NCBI GenBank assembly: GCA_005223185.1
Contig: NJBN01000005.1
Location: 217,091 to 281,090 of the forward strand
DNA: 64,000 nucleotides
Direction of reading: 5' to 3'
Origin: a candidate division LCP-89 bacterium B3_LCP
GTDB taxonomy: Bacteria > Electryoneota > B3-LCP
A program made the translations under genes and the position numbers. The notes below the pieces were generated by a model. The model saw only the letters and a program-made list of their open reading frames with translations, made no database searches and was not told where the DNA came from. Below, piece by piece: positions 57,001 through 64,000 of this stretch; within the stretch, counting starts at the first letter, position 1; each line of letters starts with the position of its first letter.

Positions 57001-57958
57001 CATTGACGGCTGTCATCAGCTTCAGTTTCATCAATGGATGAACGCAGAGGTTGCATCTCAAACGATGTATGATGGATACGCTCATGATGGTGGTATAGTA
57101 GAGATGTCTTATAATGGCGGTGATTTTGAACAGATCATTCCGCGTGGCGGTTATCCTTTCCTAATCCGTGATAACGGTTCACCCATGCCGTTTGCTCCTG
57201 AAACTCCGGTATTTTCCGGACAGATACTCTGGGAGGAAGCGATTTTCGACATCGAAGGTCAGGGAACCGTGCAGTTTCGATTCAGGTTTGGGACGAATGG
57301 TGACATTACTCTGAACGGCTGGTTCTTAGATGATCTGTTCTTAGTCAAAACATCTGATCCCAACCCACCGACAAATGTAACCATAGTCAATGCCTCTGCG
57401 GGTGTGCCTGAAGTTGTGCTGACCTGGAACACGCCGGATGTCGAGTTCCTGGATAATAAAGGGATCCCCGGAAGCCGTCCATCGCAGACTTTAGAAGAGT
57501 ACCGCGTTTACCGCAACGGAGTATTTATCGATTCAGTCCAGGCTTTGACCTACAACGATAACCTAAGCTACTTAGAACCGGGGACGTATTTCTACCAGGT
57601 TTCCGGAGTTTTTGACGGCGTTGAGGGATCGTTGTCAGCGCCAGCATCGTACCAATACACCAGCGTCGAACCGGAAACCCAATCCGCGGTTCCTACAGAT
57701 ACCGAACTATCGGCTGCTTACCCCAACCCCTTCAATCCGGTTGTAAACCTGCGGTTAGACATTGCCACGCCGCAGTTGGTGAGATTGACCGTCTATGACC
57801 TGCTGGGAAGGAAAGTTGGCACTCTTCATGATGGTCAAATGATGACCGGTCGTTACACCATAAGTTGGGATGCCAGCGGGCAATCCAGCGGGATGTACTT
57901 CATTCGCATGGAAACAGAATCTTACGAAGGTTTCCAAAAAGTGCTGCTTTTGAAGTAA
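54062..57958 (+). CDS. C25 (gingipain-family) cysteine protease with T9SS sorting domain
   Basis: The 1298-residue product starts with a signal peptide (MMFRTFAVLTALVMILSLAVVAS). A propeptide region of about 200 residues follows, then a C25 catalytic domain (about 220-600) with NHLGHCN (H449/H452) and YSQGCYNG (C488) as the likely catalytic His-Cys pair. Two or more immunoglobulin-like repeats and a jelly-roll-like segment (about 930-1100) come next. A fibronectin-like domain and a T9SS type A tail (AAYPNPFNPVV, VYDLLGRKV, GMYFIRMETESYEGFQKVLLLK) end it. Relatives are secreted surface proteases that process proteins or degrade peptides. A 148-base gap separates it from the AmmeMemoRadiSam operon. 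Confidence 0.92.
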   Translation: MMFRTFAVLTALVMILSLAVVASEITIHRDLNIPEIEYRDGYHHFTTFPGPLYGEPGNPELPYVGQTVLLPPGEEVVSIQLNNEIWALAAEGVKPFPAQPPVPYSHTGEQVFTPPNQSVYNADELHPASPVSSFRTDFLSGHGIGSFSICSARLVPASGVLEALTSFDMVIQTAPTARAQNAYATMLKKTQAVNQRLAKSVDNIDLLSAYGATDNTDVVSVNYLIISSQEIAEYFQPLAEYRCSRGQQTEIVLVEDIDIQYAGLDLADKMRNCVIDYYQMNDLEYVLMAGDAEYVPKRGLFAQIGGTVDEDIPADLYFSNLDGNWNDDGDSRWGEPGEADLYSEVAVGRMAIDSEAEAENLINKIIMYENTPVVGDLEHALMLGEDLGWIVWGGENKEEIRLGSSMWGYTTVGFPPNFNVDVLYDMYSVWSPMDDLIPALNDGLHMVNHLGHCNVTYSMKLTNGVVTDEYLTNNGINHNFYIPYSQGCYNGSFDNRTTNYTYSIDCIAEEFTTIQNGAVAYLCNSRYGWGSYSSTGGPSQYYDRQYYDAIFSEEIYSIGWVNADSKEDNVPFLSQGATYWVYYEMNLLGDPAMDIWTASPQSITATHPGQIEIGTTQLSVSTGVPYATVAVSREDEVLGSGTANASGTILLILEEPISEAGELSLTAYKHNYLPYQGVIYAVPESGPYMYLTSVSYSDASGGNDDGNADLGETLDISADFMNIGYDPAVGIDAFLTCNTCAVSIIDGVLEVGDLGSMEAVEFEEAFTVQLLPSVQDGQVLPFIITLEDNQGSSWEYYFEVTAYAPQLQMVSHTITDTNDNWMTPGETGNIEIEIINNGTGGTTDLEFWLSTDNALATANPQGISADALASGESSAVVGFEFSIDPSMPDPSSLVVYITARDSRDYEKGFLIELPVGGYYDSMESGVGEWTHSSITPGFDDQWGMTELLNHTQNGNSSWHCGNEGLYTSNLDAALVTPEYTIDGCHQLQFHQWMNAEVASQTMYDGYAHDGGIVEMSYNGGDFEQIIPRGGYPFLIRDNGSPMPFAPETPVFSGQILWEEAIFDIEGQGTVQFRFRFGTNGDITLNGWFLDDLFLVKTSDPNPPTNVTIVNASAGVPEVVLTWNTPDVEFLDNKGIPGSRPSQTLEEYRVYRNGVFIDSVQALTYNDNLSYLEPGTYFYQVSGVFDGVEGSLSAPASYQYTSVEPETQSAVPTDTELSAAYPNPFNPVVNLRLDIATPQLVRLTVYDLLGRKVGTLHDGQMMTGRYTISWDASGQSSGMYFIRMETESYEGFQKVLLLK

Positions 57959-58405
57959 TAACAGCAAGTTGATTTACAGAGGCTGTCTTAAAGTAATTAT
58001 AGGGTGGACTAAGTCCGTCGGCTGACGGATGCAGTCCACCATTTCTATTATGGTAGCCTGCATCCCGACAAGTCGGGATTTAGCCTACCCTACATAAATC
58101 TAGCGGCAGACGAACTGCAGCGTAATGGAACATGCTTCGTCTCGCCTGCGGCGATCCAGAAGCATGCCACCCATACGAAGGCAAGCCTGACGCAACATTG
58201 AGTCGGGGTCAGGGACACCATAGGCGCAGGCGACCCCGACTATGGGACCTAAAGAATAACAAAAGATTCTTCGCTACGCCTTCGGTGGGCTCTCCGTAGG
58301 AGTCCTTCGGACAGAATGACGATACGGCTTTTGAGATAGCCCTGTTTTGTTTAAAAATCACAGAAAAGTCAGAAATAACGAATTTCACAAATCCTGTTTT
58401 TTTGT
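57959..58405. repeat. Repeat-filled intergenic region with three nested palindromes
   Basis: There is no gene. At 58003-58040 an outer GGTGGACT/AGTCCACC stem encloses an inner TCCGTC-GGCT-GACGGA hairpin. At 58052-58089 the inner CCCGAC-AA-GTCGGG hairpin stands inside different outer arms (GGTAGCCT...AGCCTACC). At 58201-58241 a 10-bp AGTCGGGGTC/GACCCCGACT stem has a long inner hairpin. Further small palindromes run to about 58335. Confidence 0.8.
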
Positions 58406-58434
58406 TTGATTTTGGTCTAAAAAAGTAGTATATT
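58406..58434 (+). promoter_or_regulatory. Promoter of the yggS-ileS cluster
   Basis: TTGATT and TATATT are separated by 17 bases, 40 bases before the yggS start codon. Confidence 0.75.
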
Positions 58435-58474
58435 TAAGGTTTGGAAATCTTAAGGATGTGTTTAATCAGCCTAT

Positions 58475-59164
58475 ATGAGGCTTGCAGATAACGTAAAATC
58501 GGTGTTGGAGAGGGTGCAAGCAGCTGCTATCTGCTGCAGCCGGAACCATGAATCCATCAAACTGGTAGCCGTCAGCAAGAGGAAGGACGTCGGTTTGATG
58601 CGGGAAGCGCTGGAAAGCGGGATCACTGCATTAGGTGAAAACAGGGTGCAGGAAGCGCGGGAAAAATGGCCTCAGATAGCGGAATACCTTAGGCTCTCCG
58701 ACTATGAATTCCACATGGTAGGGCATCTGCAGCGCAACAAAGCCAAAGAAGCCGTACAGATGTTCGATTTAATTCATTCAGTGGATTCCGAACGCTTAGC
58801 CCTCGAGATTGATAGACGTGCCGAAGAGATAGACAAGAAGCAGCGCGTTTTGGTAGAAGTCAATACTTCGGGAGAAGAATCGAAATTTGGCGTTGCACCT
58901 GGAGGCGTTCAGGAACTGATCAGTTCAGTAAAAGGTCTGCCTAATTTGAGACTTGAAGGTCTGATGACTATCGGGCCCTTAATCGGCGGACAGGATGCTG
59001 CTCGCAGGTCATTCCAGTTGTTGCGGCATCTACGGGATGAATCAGGTAGCGTTGGTGATTTACCTGAACTGTCCATGGGAATGTCCCAGGATTTCGAGAT
59101 AGCCATAGAAGAGGGCGCCACCATGATAAGGGTGGGCACCGCCATCTTCGGAACGAGAGATTAA
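58475..59164 (+). CDS. yggS: YggS-family pyridoxal phosphate homeostasis protein
   Basis: YggS/YlmE binds PLP in a TIM-barrel fold and buffers PLP and amino-acid balance without a known catalytic reaction. The 229-residue product has KLVAVSKRKDVG (the PLP lysine), LGENRVQEAREKW, FHMVGHLQRNKAK, VNTSGEESKFGV and LSMGMSQDFEIAIEEGATMIRVGTAIFG. It is the first gene of a cluster like the ylmE-ylmG-divIVA-ileS set of Gram-positive bacteria. Confidence 0.95.
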   Translation: MRLADNVKSVLERVQAAAICCSRNHESIKLVAVSKRKDVGLMREALESGITALGENRVQEAREKWPQIAEYLRLSDYEFHMVGHLQRNKAKEAVQMFDLIHSVDSERLALEIDRRAEEIDKKQRVLVEVNTSGEESKFGVAPGGVQELISSVKGLPNLRLEGLMTIGPLIGGQDAARRSFQLLRHLRDESGSVGDLPELSMGMSQDFEIAIEEGATMIRVGTAIFGTRD

Positions 59165-59177
59165 ACAGGGAAGGGGT

Positions 59178-59474
59178 ATGTTCATATTCGGTCATCTTTT
59201 CAAAACGGTTGCGAGTATCCTGCACATCATCTTGCAGTTGGGTATCCTGCTTTTTATAGTCAGGGCGGTAATGTCCTGGTTTCAACCGGATAGGCGTCAG
59301 CCTGTCATTTCGTTCATCTATCAGATAACCGATCCAGTGCTGAAGCTTATTCGGCGGTATATACCTCCCTTCGGTACTGTTGACATAAGCCCACTAATCG
59401 TCATTGTCGTATGTTGGTTCCTGGATAGTTTCTTAGTCAGCACTTTGGCAGAACTGGGAAACAGAATGTTATGA
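59178..59474 (+). CDS. yggT: YggT-family membrane protein
   Basis: The 98-residue product has two hydrophobic segments (about 12-32 and 72-90) around the family signature FIYQITDPVLKLIRRYIPPFGTVDISPLIV. Family members (YlmG) are linked to cell shape, nucleoid or division and to osmotic tolerance. The exact role is unknown. It lies 13 bases after yggS and 28 bases before divIVA. Confidence 0.93.
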   Translation: MFIFGHLFKTVASILHIILQLGILLFIVRAVMSWFQPDRRQPVISFIYQITDPVLKLIRRYIPPFGTVDISPLIVIVVCWFLDSFLVSTLAELGNRML

Positions 59475-59502
59475 TTTTAGACACTAATCTTAGGAGATTT
59501 CC

Positions 59503-60015
59503 ATGAAGTTGACCCCGTTGGAAATACGCAAGCAGGAATTTAACAAGACCATGCGCGGCTATAACATAGAGGAGGTTCGCGCGTTTCTGGAAACTGTAGC
59601 TGACCAATGTGACGGACTTCAAAAGGAAGTGAACAAGTTCTCTGAAAAAGTGGTCAAATTGGAAACGCGTCTGACCGATTTCCAGATGATGGAGAAGACC
59701 CTTCAGGAAACTCTGATGAAGGCTGAAGAGTCCTCCAGGCGAGCTCGCACCGATTCCCGCCGGGAAGCGGAAATCACGATTCGTGAAGCTGAGGTTAAAG
59801 CTCAGCAGATTCTATCGGAAGCTCACAGGGATTTAGACCGGTTGAAAACGGAAATCCTGATGCTGAGGACGCGGCGGGACAGTTTTATTAAGAAGCTCAA
59901 GTATCTGCTTCAAAGCCAGACCGAGCTTATAGAGATTTTAGAAGCGAACGACTTTGAATCTGAAGAAGATAACCATGAGAGAATCCATGAAGAACATCCA
60001 CCAGCAGTTAGCTGA
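59503..60015 (+). CDS. divIVA: DivIVA-domain protein
   Basis: The 170-residue product begins [33 protein letters not shown], the DivIVA N-terminal membrane-binding domain (about residues 1-50). A long charged coiled coil (about 35-145) and a short acidic tail follow. DivIVA proteins mark curved membrane at poles and septa in Gram-positive bacteria. Homologues with uncertain roles occur in other phyla. A good ribosome binding site (AGGAG) precedes the ATG. Its end overlaps the start of the phosphorylase gene. Confidence 0.93.
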   Translation: MKLTPLEIRKQEFNKTMRGYNIEEVRAFLETVADQCDGLQKEVNKFSEKVVKLETRLTDFQMMEKTLQETLMKAEESSRRARTDSRREAEITIREAEVKAQQILSEAHRDLDRLKTEILMLRTRRDSFIKKLKYLLQSQTELIEILEANDFESEEDNHERIHEEHPPAVS

Positions 60016-60808
60016 AACGTTACCTTTAATTCGCAGTCACACAAATGCTAAACCTGATATTGGTATCATTTTGGGTACTGGATTAGGAGCATTAGCTAAA
60101 GAAATACAGGTGGAAACCACCCTTGAATATGGGGATATACCGCATTTTCCCTTGTCCACGGTGGAAGCTCATGCGGGCAAACTTATTTTCGGAACTTTGG
60201 GTGGAAAATCAGTGGTTGCCATGCAGGGAAGGTTCCACTATTATGAAGGCTATTCCATGAAGCAGATCACCTACCCGGTACGCGTCATGAAGGAATTGGG
60301 CATCCATACGATCCTGATTTCCAACGCCTGCGGGGGAATGAATCCTGTTTACAGCCCCGGTGATCTGATGATCATGGAAGATCATATCAATTTAATCGGC
60401 GACAATCCATTGATCGGTCAAAACGACGATGATTTGGGATCGCGATTCCCGGACATGTCGGAACCATATTCCCGTGAATTAATCAATCTGGCGGAAGGGA
60501 TAGCCTTAGAAAAGGGGATTAAAGTCCAGCGAGGCGTTTACGTCGCTGTAGCTGGCCCCAACCTGGAAACCAGGGCTGAATACCGTTTCTTGCGCATTAT
60601 CGGCGCTGACGTTGTGGGCATGTCCACTATCCCGGAATGTATCGTTGCCAATCATGGCGGGATTCGGGTATTCGGAATGTCCGTAGTGACCGATGAATGT
60701 TTCCCTGAAGCTTTAAAACCGGCTAACATCGAAGATATAATTGAGACGGCTGGCAAGGCGGAACCGAACCTCACCTACATAATGAAAACACTGATAAAAA
60801 GACTGTGA
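59987..60808 (+). CDS. punA: Purine nucleoside phosphorylase (PNP, class II/trimeric type)
   Basis: This enzyme splits inosine and guanosine with phosphate in purine salvage. The product has [82 protein letters not shown] and [27 protein letters not shown]. These are the phosphate- and base-binding signatures of the trimeric family. I chose the ATG at 59987 ([10 protein letters not shown]), which overlaps divIVA by 29 bases. Starts at 59975 (ATG) or 59954 (TTG) are possible. Confidence 0.94.
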   Translation: MKNIHQQLAETLPLIRSHTNAKPDIGIILGTGLGALAKEIQVETTLEYGDIPHFPLSTVEAHAGKLIFGTLGGKSVVAMQGRFHYYEGYSMKQITYPVRVMKELGIHTILISNACGGMNPVYSPGDLMIMEDHINLIGDNPLIGQNDDDLGSRFPDMSEPYSRELINLAEGIALEKGIKVQRGVYVAVAGPNLETRAEYRFLRIIGADVVGMSTIPECIVANHGGIRVFGMSVVTDECFPEALKPANIEDIIETAGKAEPNLTYIMKTLIKRL

Positions 60809-61539
60809 TTAAGAGTCTGTTAAAATATTTCGTCATGAGCTTTCTGGGATTGCTGCTAGCAGGAATTAGCCTGGTTGTAGCAGGGAATCTGGAAGGTTAT
60901 TACACCGAAGAGCAGGTGCGCAGTTACGACCCTAAATTAGGGCGAGATAAGGTTACAATCCGCAAGACCTTTTATGCTGGCGATCGCTGGCGAAAAGATG
61001 AAGGATGGTATGGAGTTACTATCGCCAGGTTCGATCTGGACCGCATCTATGTACTCGACGTCACCGCTGAAACATACGTGGAAATCACGCCGGAATTCCT
61101 GCAGAATTTCGCTTCAGAAGGGCTTTCTGCTTTTGGACGTCCAACCGGTGTCGAAGGAGAATATGATTTTCCTGAAGATCTGTTCGTACGTACTGACGCC
61201 ACTAAAGATATAGGTCTCTGGGAATGCTACCAGGTAACAACCAATCCGAAGTACAGGACGGAAAGGAGTCCTTACGTTGTTTTCTGGTACACAACGGATA
61301 TTGACTTTCCGGTTCAGATTTATGGTGAACAGTTAAAGCAGATCTTCGGTGATTCACCGGAAGTCAACAAGCTGTTTAGCAGGTTGAATGAATTCCCGGG
61401 TTATCCGGTGCGCACCGAGGCGAATATCCCCAATGGCAACGTGGTTACCATCCTGACCAAGATTGAGCGGGTGACCAATATGGATCCGGAACTGTTTGAA
61501 GTTCCTAAAAAATACACGAAAGTGGATTTCCCGGATTAA
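60805..61539 (+). CDS. Exported protein of unknown function (DUF4412-like)
   Basis: The start is GTG at 60805, overlapping the phosphorylase stop by 4 bases (GTGA). The 244-residue product has a signal-like first 27 residues ([23 protein letters not shown]) and then a soluble, beta-rich domain ([41 protein letters not shown]). This resembles the general pattern of DUF4412, seen in outer-membrane-associated or lipoprotein-carrier-like proteins. I do not recognise it more exactly. It stands between phosphorylase and ileS, and overlap suggests co-translation. Confidence 0.75.
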   Translation: MIKSLLKYFVMSFLGLLLAGISLVVAGNLEGYYTEEQVRSYDPKLGRDKVTIRKTFYAGDRWRKDEGWYGVTIARFDLDRIYVLDVTAETYVEITPEFLQNFASEGLSAFGRPTGVEGEYDFPEDLFVRTDATKDIGLWECYQVTTNPKYRTERSPYVVFWYTTDIDFPVQIYGEQLKQIFGDSPEVNKLFSRLNEFPGYPVRTEANIPNGNVVTILTKIERVTNMDPELFEVPKKYTKVDFPD

Positions 61540-61580
61540 ATGCCCGGGATTTAAATAGAACCGTAAGATAAGAATAATCC

Positions 61581-64000
61581 ATGTTCAAAACTGTTGAAAA
61601 GAGCGTGAAATTCCCGGAATTGGAAAAGCGCATTCTGAAGTTCTGGGAAGATAACGATATTCAACGAAAGACCGATTTACAGCGGGAAAATTGTCCGGAA
61701 TTCGTTTTTTATGACGGTCCTCCGGGCACCAACGGTAAACCGCACATCGGCCACATGCTGCAGTCCGCATTGAAGGACTTATGGCCCCGTTACAAGATCA
61801 TGAACGGGTACCACGTAGTGCGCAAAGCGGGCTGGGATACGCACGGCTTACCTATTGAACTTACGGCGGAAAAAGAGCTTAAACTCTTTTCGAAGAAGGA
61901 CATCCAGAAATACGGCGAAGAAAAATACATTGAACATTGCCGTTCCACCGTGTTCAGGTTCAAAACGCTGTGGGAAGATGCGATCAAGCGGATAGGACGT
62001 TTCCTGGACATGGATGACCCCTACATGACCCTGACCAATGATTACATCCAGTCGGACTGGTATTTATTGAAATTAGCCTGGGAACGGAAGCTGGATTCTG
62101 ATCGTCTGGAGTTGCAGGGTAAGGAGGTCAGTCCCCGGTTTCTGTATCGTGATTACCGCATTTTGCCCTACTGCGCCCGGTGTGGAACTTCGCTATCGAA
62201 TTTTGAGGTGGCGGAGGCTTACAAAGACGTACAGGACATCACGTTAACGGTAAAATTTCCCGTCAAAGGTGAAGCAAATACCTATTTCGCCGCCTGGACT
62301 ACGACTGCCTGGACGTTGCTATCCAATGTAGCCCTGGCTGTGGGACCATCGGTAGATTACGTCGCTGTTCGACTATCCGAAGATACCAAAGGTGGAAAAG
62401 CCGGTGAAACTATAATTCTGGCAAAGGAGCGCTTAGAATTCTATAAAGACCATCTTCAGCCTAATGAGATATTGTGGACAAAGAAAGGCAAAGAACTGGC
62501 AGGGATGGAATATCATCCTCTATGGGATTTTCAAAAAGACGCCAAGGCTCACAGAGTTATCGCCGACGACTATGTCACTACCGAGGAAGGTGCTGGTGTA
62601 GTTCATTTAGCTCTCTACGGTGAAGATGACTTCCGCATCATCAGGCGCGAAGGATTGCCACTGGTGCAGAATGTGGACGATCATGGGTACTGCACCGAAG
62701 CTACAGGACCTTATGCGGGGCGATATTTCAAAGATGACTCTTTAGATATAGACATATTGAAGGATCTGCATCAAAGAAGCCTTCTGTTAGCGAAAGAGAA
62801 ACACGAACACGCCTATCCGTTCTGTTACCGCTGTGATGCAGCGCTGATGTATTTCGCGCGCCCGGGATGGTTCCTGCGAACGGCCTCTTACAGCCAGGAA
62901 ATGCAAACAGCCAACCAACATATAAACTGGCAGCCGGGACACATCAAGCAGGGACGTTTCGGCAATTGGTTGGAAAACACTATAGATTGGAACGTAACTC
63001 GCGAACGGTATTGGGGCAGTCCCTTCCCCGTGTGGACGTGCGATGGACCGGGTTGCAAGGGAGAAGTGTGCATCGGTAGCCTAACCGAGTTATTGGAGGC
63101 TGCTGGCCATGATGCGGAGAAGATTCTTTACAATGAGAAGATCGGTTCGATTGATCTGCACAAGCCTCTAATTGACCGGATCAAGATCCCCTGCCCGGAA
63201 TGTTCCTCGCAGATGACGCGTGAGGACTTTGTGCTGGATTCATGGTTTAACGCGGGCTTGATGTTCATAGGTCAGTGGGGGTATCCCGCAACGGATGGTT
63301 CTAAAGAGATCTTAGAAAAGTTATATCCCGCTGATTTCATCTGCGAAGCGATCGACCAGACCAGAGGTTGGTTTTATACGTTACTGGCAACTTCGACGCT
63401 TTTCGCAACCAGCAACCGGATGCCAGAGGACAAATGGTCGTGCTATAAGAACGTCATCTGTACTGAGTTGGTGTTGGATGACCAAGGCTTTAAAATGTCG
63501 AAGTCCAAGGGTAATGTGATAGACCCTTCAACTCTGTTCGAGGAGTTGGGGGCTGATGCCACCCGGTGGTCATTTTACACGTCCAATCCCTGGAATGTCA
63601 AGCGATATTCCAAAGAAGCCGTCAAGGAATGCGTGCGCGATATGCTTCTTCCCATGTGGAACGCCTATTCCTTCTTCGTAACTTACGCTCAGGTGGATGG
63701 ATGGAAACCGGATGATAAAGAATCTGTGTCAGATCACCCCCTGGATCGATGGTTGTTGGGGGAACTCACCAGGTTAAATCAGGACGTTACTGCTGCTCTG
63801 GAGAAATATGACGTAGCTCCAGCAGCAGGAGCCTGCACGAAATTCTTAGACCAGCTGACGAATTGGTACATTCGCCGTTCCAGGAGGCGTTTCTGGAAAT
63901 CGGACGACGATAAAGATAAGCGAAATGCCTACGCTACTCTGTACCACGCTCTGACTGATTTCACGCTTATCATCGCACCTTTTCTGCCGTTTATCAGCGA
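61581..64000 (+). CDS. ileS: Isoleucyl-tRNA synthetase (partial, 3' end beyond window)
   Basis: The frame is open from the ATG at 61581 to the window edge, about 806 residues. It has PPGTNGKPHIGHML (HIGH motif), GWDTHGLPIEL, TTTAWTLLSNVALAVG and TTEEGAGVVHLA (editing domain), WFLRTASYSQEM, RERYWGSPFPVW, zinc-type cysteines (CPECSSQM) and GFKMSKSKGN. The pattern around HIGH and the editing domain suggests the eukaryote-like (type 2) IleRS rather than the E. coli type. This is a tentative call. A segment of about 17 residues (near 174-190, DRLELQGKEVSPRF) stands where relatives go straight from the tryptophan-rich helix to LYRDYRILPYC. The rest of the gene is outside the window. Confidence 0.93.
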   Translation, partial: MFKTVEKSVKFPELEKRILKFWEDNDIQRKTDLQRENCPEFVFYDGPPGTNGKPHIGHMLQSALKDLWPRYKIMNGYHVVRKAGWDTHGLPIELTAEKELKLFSKKDIQKYGEEKYIEHCRSTVFRFKTLWEDAIKRIGRFLDMDDPYMTLTNDYIQSDWYLLKLAWERKLDSDRLELQGKEVSPRFLYRDYRILPYCARCGTSLSNFEVAEAYKDVQDITLTVKFPVKGEANTYFAAWTTTAWTLLSNVALAVGPSVDYVAVRLSEDTKGGKAGETIILAKERLEFYKDHLQPNEILWTKKGKELAGMEYHPLWDFQKDAKAHRVIADDYVTTEEGAGVVHLALYGEDDFRIIRREGLPLVQNVDDHGYCTEATGPYAGRYFKDDSLDIDILKDLHQRSLLLAKEKHEHAYPFCYRCDAALMYFARPGWFLRTASYSQEMQTANQHINWQPGHIKQGRFGNWLENTIDWNVTRERYWGSPFPVWTCDGPGCKGEVCIGSLTELLEAAGHDAEKILYNEKIGSIDLHKPLIDRIKIPCPECSSQMTREDFVLDSWFNAGLMFIGQWGYPATDGSKEILEKLYPADFICEAIDQTRGWFYTLLATSTLFATSNRMPEDKWSCYKNVICTELVLDDQGFKMSKSKGNVIDPSTLFEELGADATRWSFYTSNPWNVKRYSKEAVKECVRDMLLPMWNAYSFFVTYAQVDGWKPDDKESVSDHPLDRWLLGELTRLNQDVTAALEKYDVAPAAGACTKFLDQLTNWYIRRSRRRFWKSDDDKDKRNAYATLYHALTDFTLIIAPFLPFIS

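Overview
The window is bacterial, about 64 kb of moderate GC, and begins inside a very long minus-strand translation/transcription cluster. Several secreted proteins end in a type IX secretion (T9SS) sorting domain, there is a gingipain-family (C25) protease, and lipoproteins and RND efflux pumps are common. This points to a Gram-negative lineage of the Fibrobacteres-Chlorobi-Bacteroidetes (FCB) superphylum or a related candidate phylum. I cannot name the phylum from this sequence alone. Most housekeeping-type promoters I can see have the same form, TTGACT-N17-TATATT or a near variant.

Region 1 (1-19.6 kb, minus strand). In transcription order: tRNA-Thr, tRNA-Tyr, tRNA-Gly, tRNA-Thr, tuf, rpmG, tRNA-Trp, secE, nusG, rplK, rplA, rplJ, rplL, rpoB, rpoC, rpsL, rpsG, fusA, a second tuf, rpsJ, rplC, rplD and rplW (cut by the window edge). 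The tufB, rpoBC, str and S10 operons are joined end to end. The two tuf genes appear identical. valS follows with its own promoter.

Region 2 (22.6-32.6 kb). This holds surface and secreted proteins: a formylglycine-generating-enzyme-fold lipoprotein with fibronectin-like repeats; a cobalamin riboswitch controlling a lone beta-propeller lipoprotein that resembles the B12-binding surface protein BtuG; a tRNA-Met; two T9SS-sorted proteins; and a repeat-rich secreted protein. That last gene lies downstream of a strong promoter, a structured RNA I do not recognise and an intrinsic terminator, an arrangement that looks like a riboswitch or an attenuated leader.

Region 3 (32.7-49 kb). typA/bipA comes first, then an AT-rich operon of DNA cytosine methyltransferase, GHKL (MutL/MORC-type) ATPase and Vsr-type endonuclease, probably a restriction or defence module. 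Next are mobA, prepilin peptidase, two RND pumps with a membrane-fusion lipoprotein, and an ECF-type ABC ATPase. A telomere-like heptamer array and an orphan promoter lie between the methyltransferase and mobA.

Region 4 (49.6-58 kb). A cyclic-nucleotide-binding-domain protein, a DUF362 protein, the AmmeMemoRadiSam radical SAM enzyme and a fused MEMO-AMMECR1 protein form one operon. The DUF362 protein and the radical SAM enzyme carry twin-arginine signals and the fusion protein carries a lipoprotein-like signal, so the whole system looks exported. A C25 protease with a T9SS tail follows.

Region 5 (58.4-64 kb). yggS, yggT, divIVA, a purine nucleoside phosphorylase, an exported protein of unknown function and ileS (cut by the window edge) follow. 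This recalls the Gram-positive ylmE-ylmG-divIVA-ileS division cluster.

Intergenic gaps are rich in nested palindromic repeats whose outer and inner stems are shuffled between copies.
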